A stretch of DNA of 64,000 bases, taken from Cricetomys ansorgei. Lineage: Eukaryota > Chordata > Mammalia > Rodentia > Nesomyidae. Made by a program: the position numbers and the translations under genes. The notes beneath the pieces are model-generated. The model had not been told where the DNA came from and ran no database searches. It saw only the letters and a list, made by a program, of their open reading frames with translations. Within the stretch, counting starts at the first letter, position 1, and each line of letters opens with the position of its first letter. Below are positions 20,209-32,084 of this stretch, piece by piece. The stretch is from NCBI GenBank assembly GCA_026225945.1, contig JAMJFZ010000107.1, forward strand, positions 51,003,001 to 51,067,000, given 5' to 3'.

Positions 20209-22085
20209 AAGTTAAATTTTAAAATGAGATCTACCTAGTACTCTGTGTTTGGGAAGATACCTGTTGAGGTTCTGCTCTTCTTTATGTCATGTTGTAATGA
20301 AAACTCAAAGATGGAAGATAAGGAAAAGCTGCCACTAGGCATGGTAACCTGTCCTGCAGATATTTTTCAATACAATGAAAGGACTAAGGCAGTTCTTCCC
20401 AGGTGATGTCTGGTTAAATACATGAACCACAGGCAGATCCCTGAGTCACAGATGCGTATAAAGATATGTGGGTCTTTATAGACTCTAAGGATGTAGAAAT
20501 AGCTATACCTAACCATTTATTATGTATCTTACCAAGTCTGTACGAAGAAAACCATCCCTACTGCTAACTCCAAACAGAAGCCTTTGAACTTGACTGCAAC
20601 TGAGTGCCAGGTTATTTTTATAATGCTGAAAAAGAAAACGTTTAAATAAGCATATAAAACTCCTTCTAACATGTCTTTGGAACCTTAGTAATATACACTG
20701 CTATAATGAGATCGTGGGAAGTTAGCAAAGAACACAAATGCACTCTGGAAATCTCATAATGCAAGAACACTGGACATTTCTCCACTCAAGGAAGTTTCTA
20801 TTAGCAAATGTAGCATTGCCCAGCATCTGCTTGGGACTGTGTTCTGCTGGGTTGCCCTATGCATAAAACAAGAGGTTAGTATCAAAGTCAAGTTGATAAT
20901 GATGTTAATTTACAAGGTTTTCAGTTGGATCGCCTTGGGGTTAGAGAATGTGCGCATTCCTGGGGCCAGATGTTCCCATTCTAGAGTGATAATAATTTTG
21001 TGGTTATTTGGAAAAACTGGGGCGGTGTCTGGGACATTTGCCTATCTATATACATGGCAAAACCAGGAAATACGTCTATTGACATTCCAAAAAAAAAAAA
21101 AAAAGTGTTTGCAGCTAGAAGAAAAACAGAAAAAAAAAAAGTGGTGTTTCTAAACACCTTTCAGATGCTGGTGGACATTTTCAGCTGAGCCACCGGCAGC
21201 CGTTGGTCACTTGACATTTTTTGTTTTCTGCTTCAGAAGCATAGATGGAGAGAGGCCAAAAGACTGAGAAATTTAAAACTACCATGAAACTACCCTTATT
21301 TTTCCTAATTAGAGAGCGGGCTAGTCTGATTCACAGAAGAGCTACATTAGAGAACACCTCCTAAGAAATACAATTTATGGCAACCCCTCACAGGAGCAGG
21401 AGAATCAAATTAAAAGATTGAGGTTTTTTTTTTTTTTTTTAAATACCAATAAAGACAGAACCCTTGGAAATCTTCACTACTGCACATAAAGGCGATTACT
21501 AGACTGGTTTCTTGTATTCTTTTGGAAAAAGCACATTCACTCTAATATTTACGTGGACTAAACACGTCCCTCCTCTGATGATCACTGACTGGGCTGTGTG
21601 GTCTGTCTGGAACGAGACCAAAACCTAAATCAAGAGTCAAAAACTAATGAATATATGTTCCCATATTGTACGAGTTAAGAGTTCAAATCAATAAGCACTG
21701 TTGGCTTTGCCAGAAATAAGGGTAGTAGAGTTGATGGCTTTGGAAAGATTTAGCTTGTAATATTCTCAGAAAAAGATTAAAAAAAAAAAAAAATTGAATG
21801 ACAATTAATGCACATCTCCAATGTGGCCACCAGAGGTCTACTGACACTGCAGACCTAGCAGGCTGCGGCGGGAACTGTGGGTGTAGACGAGCGCATGCGC
21901 ACTCTGCCTAGTGGGAAATCACAGAATCTTGAGCCCTATCCAGGCCTGTTGAATCAGAGCTTCTCTGTAGCCGGCACAGGTGACTCATGTGTGCGATGAA
22001 GTCTGAGAAAGACTGCTGCAAGGGATAAGAAGGAAATATGGTGTGTTCTATATGTAATGGATATTAAAATGTTTAAAAGTTCAGG
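20209..22085. other. Intergenic with a candidate regulatory cluster at 21824-21990
   Basis: No gene recognised. Poly(A) runs at 21089-21105 and 21131-21141, a T run at 21425-21440 and an A run at 21780-21793. The segment after 21824 has several sharp transcription-factor motifs (next entry). Confidence 0.5.
21824..21987. promoter_or_regulatory. Candidate regulatory cluster: CTCF-like, NRF1-like and AP-1-like motifs
   Basis: TGGCCACCAGAGGTCTAC (21824-21841) is a partial CTCF-like match. GCGCATGCGC (21891-21900) is a perfect palindromic NRF1-type site in otherwise CpG-poor DNA. TGACTCA (21981-21987) is a perfect AP-1 site. No transcript or CpG island accompanies them, so an enhancer or orphan promoter is inference only. 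Confidence 0.3.
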
Positions 22086-22088
22086 CAA

Positions 22089-22230
22089 AGGTCCGGCATG
22101 GGGGCAAATGCCTTTAATCCCAGCTCGCCGGGAAGCAAAGGATATCCTAGTTCAAAGCCTTGGCCTACTATTGAGTTCCAGGACAGAGGGGGCTACACAA
22201 TGAAACTGTCTTTAAAAGAAAAAAAAAGTT
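22089..22230 (+). mobile_element. B1 SINE (diverged)
   Basis: GTCCGGCATGGGGGCAAATGCCTTTAATCCCAGCTC, GAGTTCCAGGACAGAGGGGGCTACACAATGAAACTGTCTTTAAAAG, then an A-rich tail. Confidence 0.85.
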
Positions 22231-22246
22231 CAGAGGAAGACAGCAT

Positions 22247-22248
<2 letters not shown>

Positions 22249-22296
<48 letters not shown>
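22249..22296. repeat. (CA)n microsatellite
   Basis: Pure CA run about 20 bp beyond the tail of the B1 at 22089-22230. Confidence 0.95.
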
Positions 22297-22297
<1 letters not shown>

Positions 22298-22351
22298 ACA
22301 TTCCTCCTAACAGTGTTACAACTCAAATGTTATTTTCTTCTCAAAATCATG

Positions 22352-22565
22352 CTACCTGGATCTGACAGCACAGGCCTATAATCCCACAGCTCAAGAGATA
22401 GCGGGAACAGGGTAGCAAGTTCAAGTTTTGCCTGAGCTAAGTGGTGAACTCCCATCTCAAATAAGATTGTCTCAAAATAAAAGATTACTATGGGTTTGAA
22501 GGTATTCCTCAGTTGCATAGTATTACTGTAGCATGTGTAAGGCCCTAGCTTCAACCTCCAACACA
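22352..22565 (+). mobile_element. Composite B1 plus ID-type SINE
   Basis: A diverged B1-like half (GACAGCACAGGCCTATAATCCCACAGCTC ... GATTGTCTCAAAATAAAA) is followed by an ID-like half (TATTCCTCAGTTGCATAGTATTACTGTAGCATGTGTAAGGCCCTAGC). Confidence 0.65.
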
Positions 22566-22569
22566 AAAC

Positions 22570-23100
22570 AATTTAAAACAAGAAGAAAAACACTAGTCCT
22601 GAAATATTCTTTTCACGGTACAATCTAATTCCATAAATGACCAAGGCTGGGATTTTTTTTTTTAGTATCTGACTTACAGATATTTGAAGGTAAAGAAGCT
22701 CTAAATATCACCTTTATCTCCCTAGGGTTTGGTATGGGATTCCATGCCCAACATAAGATAGTTGTCTCTTACAAGGATCAAGACTTCCAGGGTGTCACTG
22801 AGGCTGTGGGTTCCCACTCTTGTACAAAGAGCTAGTGCTAACCAGGTAAGCCAGGTGGGAAAGTCAAGCTCTGTCAATCAAGATGTGCAGAGCTCTGGGA
22901 CTTGGGAGTTCCCTCCATCCTACTTCAGGGTGCTGGCATTCCCTGAGCGACATTGAGATTGTCGGGCTGATTTTATTCTGTCTGTCATATTTCTCAGGAA
23001 GAGGAATTTCCTATTTCCATGTTTCTCTGTGTTACTTTCAGTATGCTCCCCGTGACTCTTCTTTTGCAGAATATATTATCCAGTCACTGAGTTTCCAGTT
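22570..23100. other. Intergenic, no gene recognised
   Basis: No supported feature. Confidence 0.5.
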
Positions 23101-23104
23101 TCCA

Positions 23105-23380
23105 TTTTTTCATTTGCTTCTTCTCCTCTCTTTTCTTCCCTTCTCTTCCCTTCTCTTCTCCTCTCCTCTCTTCTCTTTTCTTCTCTTCTCTTCCTTTCCC
23201 TTCCCTTCTCCTCCCCTCCCCTCTCCTCTCCTCTCCTCTCCTCTCTTCTCCTCCCCTCTTCCCTCTTCTTTTCTGCCTCTTCTCCCCTTCCTTCCTTCCT
23301 TCCTTCCTTCCTTCCTTCCTTCCTTCCTTCCTTCCTTCCTTCCTCCCTCCCTCCCTCTCTCCCTTCCTTCCTTCCTTCTT
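23105..23380. repeat. Polypyrimidine tract: (TTCTC)n, (CTCCT)n, (TTCC)n
   Basis: About 275 bp of nearly pure C/T on the plus strand, with pentanucleotide blocks then a long TTCC block (about 23288-23345). It abuts the tail side of the B1 fragment that follows. The long Ser/Leu/Phe and Arg/Glu/Lys frames over it are artefacts. Confidence 0.95.
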
Positions 23381-23478
23381 AAGACAGCATCTCACTACAT
23401 AGACCTGACTGGCTTGGAACTCACTATGTAGATCAGGCTGGCATCAGACTCTTGGAGATCTGCCTGCTTCTCACTGTA
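23381..23478 (-). mobile_element. B1 SINE fragment
   Basis: AAGACAGCATCTCACTACATAGACC, GGCTTGGAACTCACTATGTAGATCAGGCTGGCATCAGACTCTTGGAGATCTGCCTGC. Confidence 0.8.
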
Positions 23479-25700
23479 AAGGCTCCACATTTGGTTCTCA
23501 CGTGTTTCTTCATCGAGGCGATCTGATCAGTTCCCCCAACTGATTATTGCATTGCCATTCTCTCAATTCACTGTACTTTTCCTTTAAATGTATGAAACAT
23601 AACCCCAATATCTGTCTCTGTGTACAACAATCTACCACCATGGTTCTGCTGAATCTCGCTCTCAGCAGCCTATGTCTTCCTTCTTACCTGGGAGGAAGTT
23701 GGGCTTACAGGCTGGATGATCTCCAGGTGGTCCGGGAACACAATTACCCAAAGGATCCTATCAGCTAAGAGTTATTTTAAGTTTAAACCTGTGGTTTTCA
23801 AGTCACACAGACAGCAACCATTCTCGTCCTGAACACTTGTGGTTAGACATTTTCACAGAATCGCTTCTACTTTCCCCTAGTCTCACCACAGCCAGGTAAC
23901 ACAGGCAGGGCCACTCCCTACATTTTTCTCCAAGGCAAGGCCTTTCTCAGTTCAGAGTAAATTTGTCACTCAGGAGTGATGGCATTCTTAGGTGGGGTTT
24001 TCACCATGCTTAGGTTCTAGGCTCCTTCTGGGCAAGATATCCATAAGAAAGTATAGATCTTGCCTACGTTATTACTGGAAGTAGATCTGGTTGACTATCT
24101 GTGTGAACACAAAACTTGCTGCCTCTTTGGGGCTTTACCACTGGTGGGCTGCCTCAATTTTCTGCCCACTCTTCTTTCCTGTTCTACAAGAACATTCTAA
24201 GATCAATTTTGCTTCGATTAGATCTTTGTTGCATCCAGAGGCTGTTAAAATATGTGAATCGTGGTCTTCAGTGGATGTTCAGGCTACAGAGTTCAGTTTA
24301 GTTGCTGCACTAAATGAAGTGCCTTCATAATACAGAAATAAATGAATAGAAAAAGAAAGAATGAAAAGAAAGACCAAACTGGTCAAATCGTTTAAACAGG
24401 ATTCTCTGGGTCTTATAGGACATGGATATGGTGACCACTGGTGACTACTTGTGACAGTCACTGAAGTTACACTCAAGGTAAGGACATTTATACGCACCTT
24501 GTCTTAGAAGGGATGCACCTCCATCCAAGTATACTTCACTGACACATGTTAAGCACTTGGAAACACCATTAAAATCTATAAAAATCACCACTGGTGGTTG
24601 GTGATGAGCTCTTTAAGTTCTTCATATAAATATATCTGATGTCCAGTTTCCTGTAAATAAGCAAGGCCTGGGGCAGGGTGCAGGGTGGGGGTGGGGGGAC
24701 TTGACTCCCTGATTAACAGCTGTTGAACTCTCCTTTGCTGCCCTCGATGCCTTGATCAAAAACCCTGTCGATTGTAACAGCTAACCAGACTATCCTTGTG
24801 CCATCACCAGCCATTCTGAGCACTCTGTGGATGGTTTGAGAAAACTATGCAGTAACAGCTGACTGCCCTGGCTTCTGAAGGTGCAGCTTCATCCAGGGCT
24901 ATTTGAAGCAGTTTGCACCAGATGCTTTTTGCTATTACAAGGCTCAGTGAGCTTCATTTCTACCTAGGCAGGTGGTGGGGAGAGGGGGCACTTCCCCTGG
25001 TGAACTAGCGGAAAGGATTGCTGGGATAGGCTAAAGAGACAATGCTACACTTGATGCAAGCACTGCTCGGACAGGGGAGAGGACCAGATGGGGCAGCAAG
25101 AGGGGCCAAGGAACATGTGTGGGTCCTTCTTTTTCTAACTACCAAGCAGACCTCCTGGGTTTGATGTGTCTCAGAGACAGGATGCAGCCATTTGCAATTT
25201 ACAGAGTTTTCTGCCAGTCCCAACAGAATGGGACTCCTAAGTCACCAAAGCTTTGTGTTAAAAAGAAATAGTTCTTTCTATTTGTGTTTCTTCTATGCCC
25301 AGATTTAGGTTTACAAATGCATGCCCTCCACATGTATCTGTGACCAGACAGCATCTTCCGTTCTCAGGCCGGCTCCACACATACAGGCCCCATTTCCACA
25401 GGAAGCTGTGGGAGTTTCGAGGCAGAGATACCCGCAAACCACGGTGATTCTACCCACTTTTGAGAAACCCTATGTGAAGACCTTTGTACAATATACAGTG
25501 CTGAAAGGAACTGTTTTTAAATAAAATGCACATCAGATATTGGTTAAAGGATTTGGAGTAAGACACCTATGAGAGTGCTGAGTGTCACAAAGTTGAATTG
25601 TTTTAGCGGTTTGTAGAACTGAGTTTTGTATTATCATAAGTTTTACAAATAATTCCAGAGTCACCTGGAATAATTTTGAATCTCAGATTTGGCAGTTTTC
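23479..25700. other. Intergenic, no gene recognised
   Basis: No coding signal. A G-run cluster at 24670-24698 fits a G-quadruplex pattern on the plus strand. Confidence 0.5.
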
Positions 25701-25712
25701 TTGGATTTAATC

Positions 25713-25868
25713 TTACTTTCTTTTTCTTTTCTTTCTCTCTTCTTTTTTCTTTTTCTCTCTCTCTTCTTTCTTTCCCCTTCCCCCTGCCTCTTCTTTCTGT
25801 ATAGGGTCTTATTCACTTACCCTGTAGCCCTGGCTAGATTAAAGACACGCGACCACACCCAGCTGAAC
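25713..25868 (-). mobile_element. Polypyrimidine tract plus diverged B1 remnant
   Basis: CT-rich 25713-25795, then ATAGGGTCTTATTCACTTACCCTGTAGCCCTGGCTAGATTAAAGACACGCGACCACACCCAGCTGA, a shortened antisense B1. Confidence 0.6.
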
Positions 25869-26598
25869 TTTATTATTCTTTAGTTTGCTTGAGCATATGA
25901 AATTGCCATCTTGTGGGGAAACATATGTGCAGTGTCAATGATTTCATACATTTCACCTGTACAAATGAGAGGGATTCTGTTTTCTGGTCAAATATGTAAA
26001 GAGTTTGAAAAATGTCAGTCTTGTCTTCCTAAGAAGGAAAACAACTAGACAAAGTAGAAACCAACAACTGTTCTAAGAACTGTTGGAGGACTGAGGTTGC
26101 GGCCTGACCGCTGGTGACCAGCCCTGGCAGGAATGAAGATGTTCTAAAAAGAACTACTTGTATTCCTCCCTGTGGCTATCAGACTATTGAGACAGTTGGT
26201 ACAATGGCCTGAAAGGAATTCAAAGTCTCCCAGGAATCTCATGGGCTGGTGGAATGAGGGGTAGTGGGACTTAAGTCTTGGTGTCAGGATGGACCAGGAC
26301 TGCTTAGCTATGCTAACCTCTTGCTCTCCATTTAAACCTAAACCTCATGTCAATACACTGAAGATAGAGTTGTGAGGAGTCGTGGGACCTCTTTGTTTGT
26401 TCCTCTTCCCGGTGTGGTCACATCGAATGAATCTCCCTTCTCTGCTTTTCACTGTTACTTGTCTGTTCAATTGGAATATTGAAGGTGAGTGGCTAGGCCT
26501 AGCTTGTTAGGGCTGAGGGGCCTAGGCTTTGCCCTTTAAAACTCTGATAACACCTCCCCTGCAACAAGAAAAGACAGGCAGATGTGAAGAACCACAGC
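25869..26598. other. Intergenic, no gene recognised
   Basis: No supported feature. Confidence 0.5.
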
Positions 26599-26601
26599 TC
26601 A

Positions 26602-26833
26602 CTAGGCCTGTGGATCTCAACCTTCCTAAAGCTGTAACCCCTTAACACAGTTCCTCATGTTGCGGTGACCCCCAACAATAAAATTATTTTCATTGCTACT
26701 TCATAACTGTAATTTCGCTACTGTTAAGAATTGTAATGTAAATATCTGATATGCAAATGGTTTTAGGTGACCCCTGTGAAAGAGTCATTTGACCCTAAAA
26801 GGGGATCGTGACCCACAGGTTGAGGACCACTGT
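26602..26833 (-). mobile_element. URR1-type hAT DNA transposon
   Basis: Reverse-oriented copy: GGATCTCAACCTTCC..., AATAAAATTATTTTCATTGCTACTTCATAACTGTAA, ... GGGATCGTGACCCACAGGTTGAGGACCACTG. Confidence 0.9.
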
Positions 26834-27041
26834 AATGGGTGCTGAGCAGGAGGCAGTCATCCGCACTGCAGCCTGAATCAACAGCATAGCTTTCAGGGTA
26901 GGTGTATTCCTTGTTGGCATTCTGTGGATTGGCTGGAGAGTTCAAGCTTCCTGAGGAGAGGAGAAATGATTTTAAATTAGGGACCTCCACATTTTCCAGA
27001 ATACCTAGTAGGTTCTCATTTTGAAGACCAGAGAAAGATTA

Positions 27042-27081
<40 letters not shown>

Positions 27082-27162
27082 ATTTATACACATATGATAC
27101 ATATAATATACAATGTATATACACACATACATATGCATGTATATATATGTATGTGTGTGTGC

Positions 27163-27197
<35 letters not shown>

Positions 27198-27218
27198 CAT
27201 ATATATATATATATATTT
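27042..27218. repeat. Compound (TG)n/(TA)n microsatellite
   Basis: Pure TG 27044-27071, then alternating purine-pyrimidine sequence with CATA, GTGTGC and long TA blocks. It produces Tyr/Ile/Cys/Val frames on both strands that are not genes. Confidence 0.95.
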
Positions 27219-29340
27219 GAAATATCTCAACAGGATTTTGTTCTGAGAAGACCAATCCTCAAGGGAAACCCTGTTACCATCATGACCTACTGGGGTTTTA
27301 CCAAAGCTTGATCAACAGGCAGAAATGAAAGAAGGGAACTGAGGCTCCCCAAAAACCTAAGCCCTAAGCATGAATCTAGAAATTCCTCTTCTCTCCCACC
27401 TACATTAATCCAACTAAAGAACAAACCAGCTGTACGCCCTATGTAAGGAGGAAAGCTCAAAGACAATGGAGAAGCCAAAACAAAGACCCTAATGGTTGTT
27501 TCAGCTGCTAACACTGTAGTGTTGGCAAACAGTGAGCTAGCCTAACTAACACCTGCCTGGAGAACCATGAAACCTCACAGCAAGGCTGATCTGCTTCAGC
27601 TGCTGTAGCACCGTGAACAAAGAGAGCCCGATGCCAACAGAAGACTCTGAGAGGCTGCCTCAGAGGCAGGATTTAGTCAGGCACTGGGAATCACAACTCC
27701 CACATCCACACAGGCTGCAGCAGTGACTGTTACAGGCACAGCAGAGCAAGAGCCTCGAAAATGACAGGTCCTTTCTGTGCTCTGTGCTCTGCAATCAGAA
27801 AATGTCTGGGCTGGGAAAAAAAAAACCACTCTGTGTGCTCAGACCATACTAGGCAGAGGATGACACTGTCCTGTCTTCTGCAAATGATGGCAGAATTAAC
27901 CTCTGCCTCTTAAAGATTTGCCTCTTAACCCAGCCTTCCTGTCTGGAAAAAAAAAAAAGCATGAACTCAGTTTATATATTTAACACTTAAGGACATGGGA
28001 TGTTACCTTGGACATAAATTTATTTTCCAACCCTCTCTGTCTATGGGTATTCACTCAGAGGTCGGAGTTCTTTTCTGATGGTGGGATGAAGAGCACATTG
28101 ACTTTAAATCAACTTTCTTAGTCTTGGATGGTGCCAAAGCCTATGAGATCGGCACAATTTCAAATCAGACTCAGGGTTAGTCTTACAATGTCCTTTCTTC
28201 TACTCAAAACACCTAACACCCTGGAGGGTGCTTGCTAAGGGCTGGATGGTCCCTGGAATGGGAAAGAGGGTCATCTCCCCCTTCTGTTGCCATGGCAGCT
28301 TGTGACACTAGTAAGTTGATGCAGGAAGAGTACTGGAATTTTTTTTTCCTTAAGTAGGTTTCAAATCCTTTGAGTGTGCAACCCATCCACGTGACATCCA
28401 GCTCTCTCATGACCTCAGTGCTTGTGAGGGTTTTCTGAGAAGCTATGCCAGGGATCAGTGGCTATTTTCTGCAGGTCTGACAGTTGTCCATGGTAATCAC
28501 TCAACTCTGCCTTAGATGTGTCAGTGACCATAGATGTGCCAGTGAATGGAGAGGCTGCTTCCCAATAGCCTGCATTTATGGAAGCAGCCTGGCAGCCCAC
28601 AGGCTCTAGGTTGCCAGTTTCTGATCCACCAGTCATGGGTAGCCCCACCCCCAGGTGAGTGGAATGTATGTTGTGTGTGCCAATCACCCTCTCTGTTGGC
28701 ACTTTGGGAAAGAGCAGAGAATGTGCTCTTTGCTTTGGCCTTCTCCACTGTCTCTGAGCCTTCCTAGAAACTCCCTTAGATGGGGTGTGTAGCTGGCAGT
28801 CCCTTCAGCTGTGTGTGGCTGGTGGGACTGCTCTCAGATGTGTCCCTATTTGTTCTCTCATCAGCGGTTCATCACATTGTGTATGTACAGACCATTCATG
28901 CATCATTTGTCCACTTAACATCTGTGGGCATTCGGGCTGACCCCAACCCTGACAATCTACTTCGCCATGGCATAAAACTTGCTAGCCAGCCAGGTAGGGA
29001 TCTCAGATTCCTGGAACTGAGTCAGAACGAAGCCTGTTGTGTCTTATGTTCACTCTGAAGTCTGAGTTTTCTGAATGATTCTCTGGCCCCTTTCTTTGGA
29101 ATAAAAGGCAGACATGGGTAGAACGCAACTCATCGGCAACAATAGCCAAATAATCTCTACCAATCCCCTTCAAGTTGCAACCGTCAAACTACCTTTTGTC
29201 TTTGGCAAGGGTGGATGGCTGGACAGCTTTAAAGTCACCATGGCATGAGAAAATAGCATCTTGTCCTTGAGCCTCAAACAAACCAAGACAGAAACGGCCT
29301 CATTTTCCAGCCGTGGGGGTGGAGCTCCATGACAGGACCG
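27219..29340. other. Intergenic, no gene recognised
   Basis: Mostly unique by eye with short A runs at 27817-27825 and 27946-27957. Overlapping short frames on both strands near 28420-28770 show no recognisable domain. Confidence 0.5.
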
Positions 29341-29412
29341 TGCAGTACTGCCCCTCAAACACGCAGGTAAAACACCCAGGCACATAAAATAAATAAATCT
29401 AAAATAACTTTT
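29341..29412 (+). mobile_element. B2/B3-type SINE 3' fragment
   Basis: CTCAAACACGCAGGTAAAACACCCAGGCACATAAAATAAATAAATC matches the 3' end and A-rich tail of B2/B3 SINEs. The head is not recognisable. Confidence 0.45.
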
Positions 29413-30955
29413 AAAAATTGATTTCCCCACTTACTGAGAGTAACCCTTATTGTCCATTTTTGTTATTGTCCATTCTCCATGCCTCCACCCTTTCACTCTC
29501 AAAAATACCTATATTTGGATAATAGATGGCACATCACTCTTCCTGTTAGTGACAGTTACTGCAGTGCCGGGTCTCTCACCGCTTCAACGGCTTAAGAGTA
29601 CACTGTGCTCTATCCTGTCAAAAAGCAGAAGTGGTAAATTGTTTCTACCTATAGAAGTAATTTATAACTCTGGGGAAAGTACTGTTCAAAGAGTCAGTGA
29701 CACACCCACCCGGTGCTTACAATCTTCAGAAAGGAGGATTCATTTAGCTAGCCCCTCTTGTAAAGGGAGCAGCTGAGGGTGTCACAAAAATGTAGCCAAA
29801 ATACTGCTAGCCAGCCTGGCATCTTTAACTCCAGCAGCCCAGGCAGCCCATTCCACCCTCATTGCCATACACAGGCACTTCTGAACACAAACCATCCTGC
29901 TCCCTCCTCTCCAGCCACACTATTTTTAGGAAATTCCAAATAGTCACATGATTCCATCCCAGACCAACTACACCGGTATCCCCAGGACAGCTTCATTCCT
30001 TGTTTTTTGCTCTCTCTTCCTTTGCTACGTCTGCTGCCTCCAAAGACACTTGAAGGAGTGCCATTCTCAGGACAGCCTCAAATACGGATGAGTGTCTGTG
30101 CAAGGCCCTCATCTGGTAGTCCCAAATCCACCCACATTTAATGACATTGCCACTGTGGTGTTGGTCTCCAGAGACCTTCAAGGGACATCTTCCTCTTTTA
30201 ACTGCCACAGCTGGTTATTGTTTATGCCACAGCTGGTCATTGGGTCCCTCAGAGACATGCTTGTGCTCAGTGTTTTCATTTTCTGGCTTTTAGTTCTTAT
30301 TTCCAGGAGAGTCAAAACCAGAATAGAGAGCAAGAAGAAACCACATAGTGTTTGTACTCTTTTTATTCTGTTCTGTAAGAGGCCCCCACCCACCCCTGCC
30401 GTGGTATCATTTTGTACACATAGCTACTCATCCAGGGAGATGCCAACTTCCATAGGCATCCAAACCCGGCCCTGTATTATCCCACAAGGACTCGATGCTA
30501 ATTAGACCTGTTTGCAGGTACAATGGCATGCCTAGTAAGGTCATGATTTGTTCAAAACACTAGTGATATCATAGAAATAACTGATCTGTGTCGCTCTACA
30601 CAGAGGGAGTCTCCGCCATCAGTGAGAACCAAGCTGTGAGGCCACCAGGCTCCCTGCAGGTCCAAGTCTGTCACTGTAAAAGTAAGTGACTGCCTATTGA
30701 CATACTTAGAATGATGGAGAATAGATTCGTGGTGAGCTGAGGATGTACGGCAGGGGCAGAATGTATGCTCACTGTATGAAAGGGATTAGACTCAGTCCTT
30801 GACAACCGAAAAAGAAAGAATAATTAAAGTCGTGATATGGTGATTACATCATGGTGTTTATGAACTTGGAAAAGGGGCGTGGACAAAGATTCACTTCCTA
30901 AGCAAAGCTGTGCTCTAGGTTCATACTTGCCTCCCATTCTCTTTTCTACTCTTCT
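29413..30955. other. Intergenic, no gene recognised
   Basis: A 137-codon frame at 30092-30505 has no recognisable domain and is probably chance. Confidence 0.5.
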
Positions 30956-30957
30956 TT

Positions 30958-31123
30958 GTTTGTCTAATGTTGTGAGCACTGGTGTTTTGCCTACATGTAC
31001 GTCTGTCAGGTTCCCTGGAACTGGAGTTATGGAGAGTTGTGAGCCAACATGTGGGTGCTGGGAATAGAAGCCTTTGGAAGAGCAGCCAGTGCTCTTAACA
31101 GCTGAGCCCTCTCTCCAGCCCCG
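30958..31123 (-). mobile_element. B3/B2-type SINE
   Basis: GAGCACTGGTGTTTTGCCTACATGTACGTCTGT, GGAGTTATGGAGAGTTGTGAGCC, GAAGAGCAGCCAGTGCTCTTAACAGCTGAGCCCTCTCTCCAGCCCC. Confidence 0.9.
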
Positions 31124-31868
31124 CTTCTCATACTCTTATGTGTCAGCTTGAGACCTGACATTCCTTCAGAAGCTGTGAATGGACCCCCACCCCCACCCCG
31201 CTCCCGCGTGTGGATGACTTCTCCCAGTTGCCCCGCCTTCTCCTGTGAGGAGATGCGGCCCTGCCAGATGTGTTATCACTTCCTTGTTTCCGGTCACACA
31301 CTATTCATCTGGGCAGGATACTGGCAGGATGTGTGTGGAGCTGTGAGTAATAGTCCTTCCCTGAGAGCGTCTAAATCTTTTATTTGATTGCTGTTGGTAA
31401 CGTGCTGCCATTCCTATCTGGGAAAGAGGCCTGCTTAGCAGAAGAACTGACACATTTGGGTGAAAAGTAGGTTGGAACAATGCCTATGACTATGATTCCA
31501 CTTGTAGAAAACTTAGAACTTTGGAGAATTAAAGAGAGCCAAGGGCCTAAATAGCCTGAATACTTACCCCATTACGTCTAAAAATATACCTTTGCTATGC
31601 TATGCACACCATATATGATATGTGCACATCCTTCTCTCCTCTATAGTGAAGCCTTGGTCTACAACCCCTGTATGCTTCCTCGGTCAAGTTATTTGATATT
31701 CACAGAAGGATTATGGAAATGATTACTTGTAAAATTGTAGTTTCCGTATCATTCTTACTAAAATATATTTATCTGAACAAACATTTGTACAGATCCTCCA
31801 AAAACAATCTTCCAATATAAAAAAAAAAGTACATTTACTCTTACAGGAAAAGGCCCATGTCTGAATCA
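31124..31868. other. Intergenic, no gene recognised
   Basis: A C-rich run lies at 31184-31205. No supported gene. Confidence 0.5.
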
Positions 31869-31980
31869 CAGGATAAAGAGCAATAAAGATGTAGAGACAT
31901 GAGGATCAGAAGTTCAAGGCCAGCCTTGGCTGCATAGGACATTTGAGGCTAACTTGGGATACATGAAACTCTATCAAAAG
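31869..31980 (+). mobile_element. Diverged B1-type SINE
   Basis: GAAGTTCAAGGCCAGCCTTGGCTGCATAGGACATTTGAGGCTAACTTGGGATACATGAAACTCTATC is the right half of a B1-like sequence. Confidence 0.7.
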
Positions 31981-32084
31981 GAAGGAAGGAAAGAAGGAAG
32001 GAAGGAAGGAAGGAAGGAAAGGAGGGAAGGAGGGAGGGAAAGAAGGAAGAAAGGAAGGAAAAGAAAAGAGAAAAGAAAAAGACC
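31981..32084. repeat. (GGAA)n purine tract at a SINE tail
   Basis: GGAA/GGGA repeats directly following the B1-like right end. Antisense frames are Ser/Phe/Leu-rich artefacts. Confidence 0.95.

Noticed and set aside
22883..23431. 182-residue Ser/Leu/Phe/Pro-rich frame and its Arg/Glu/Lys-rich antisense partner
   Set aside because: Both are translations of a polypyrimidine/polypurine microsatellite.
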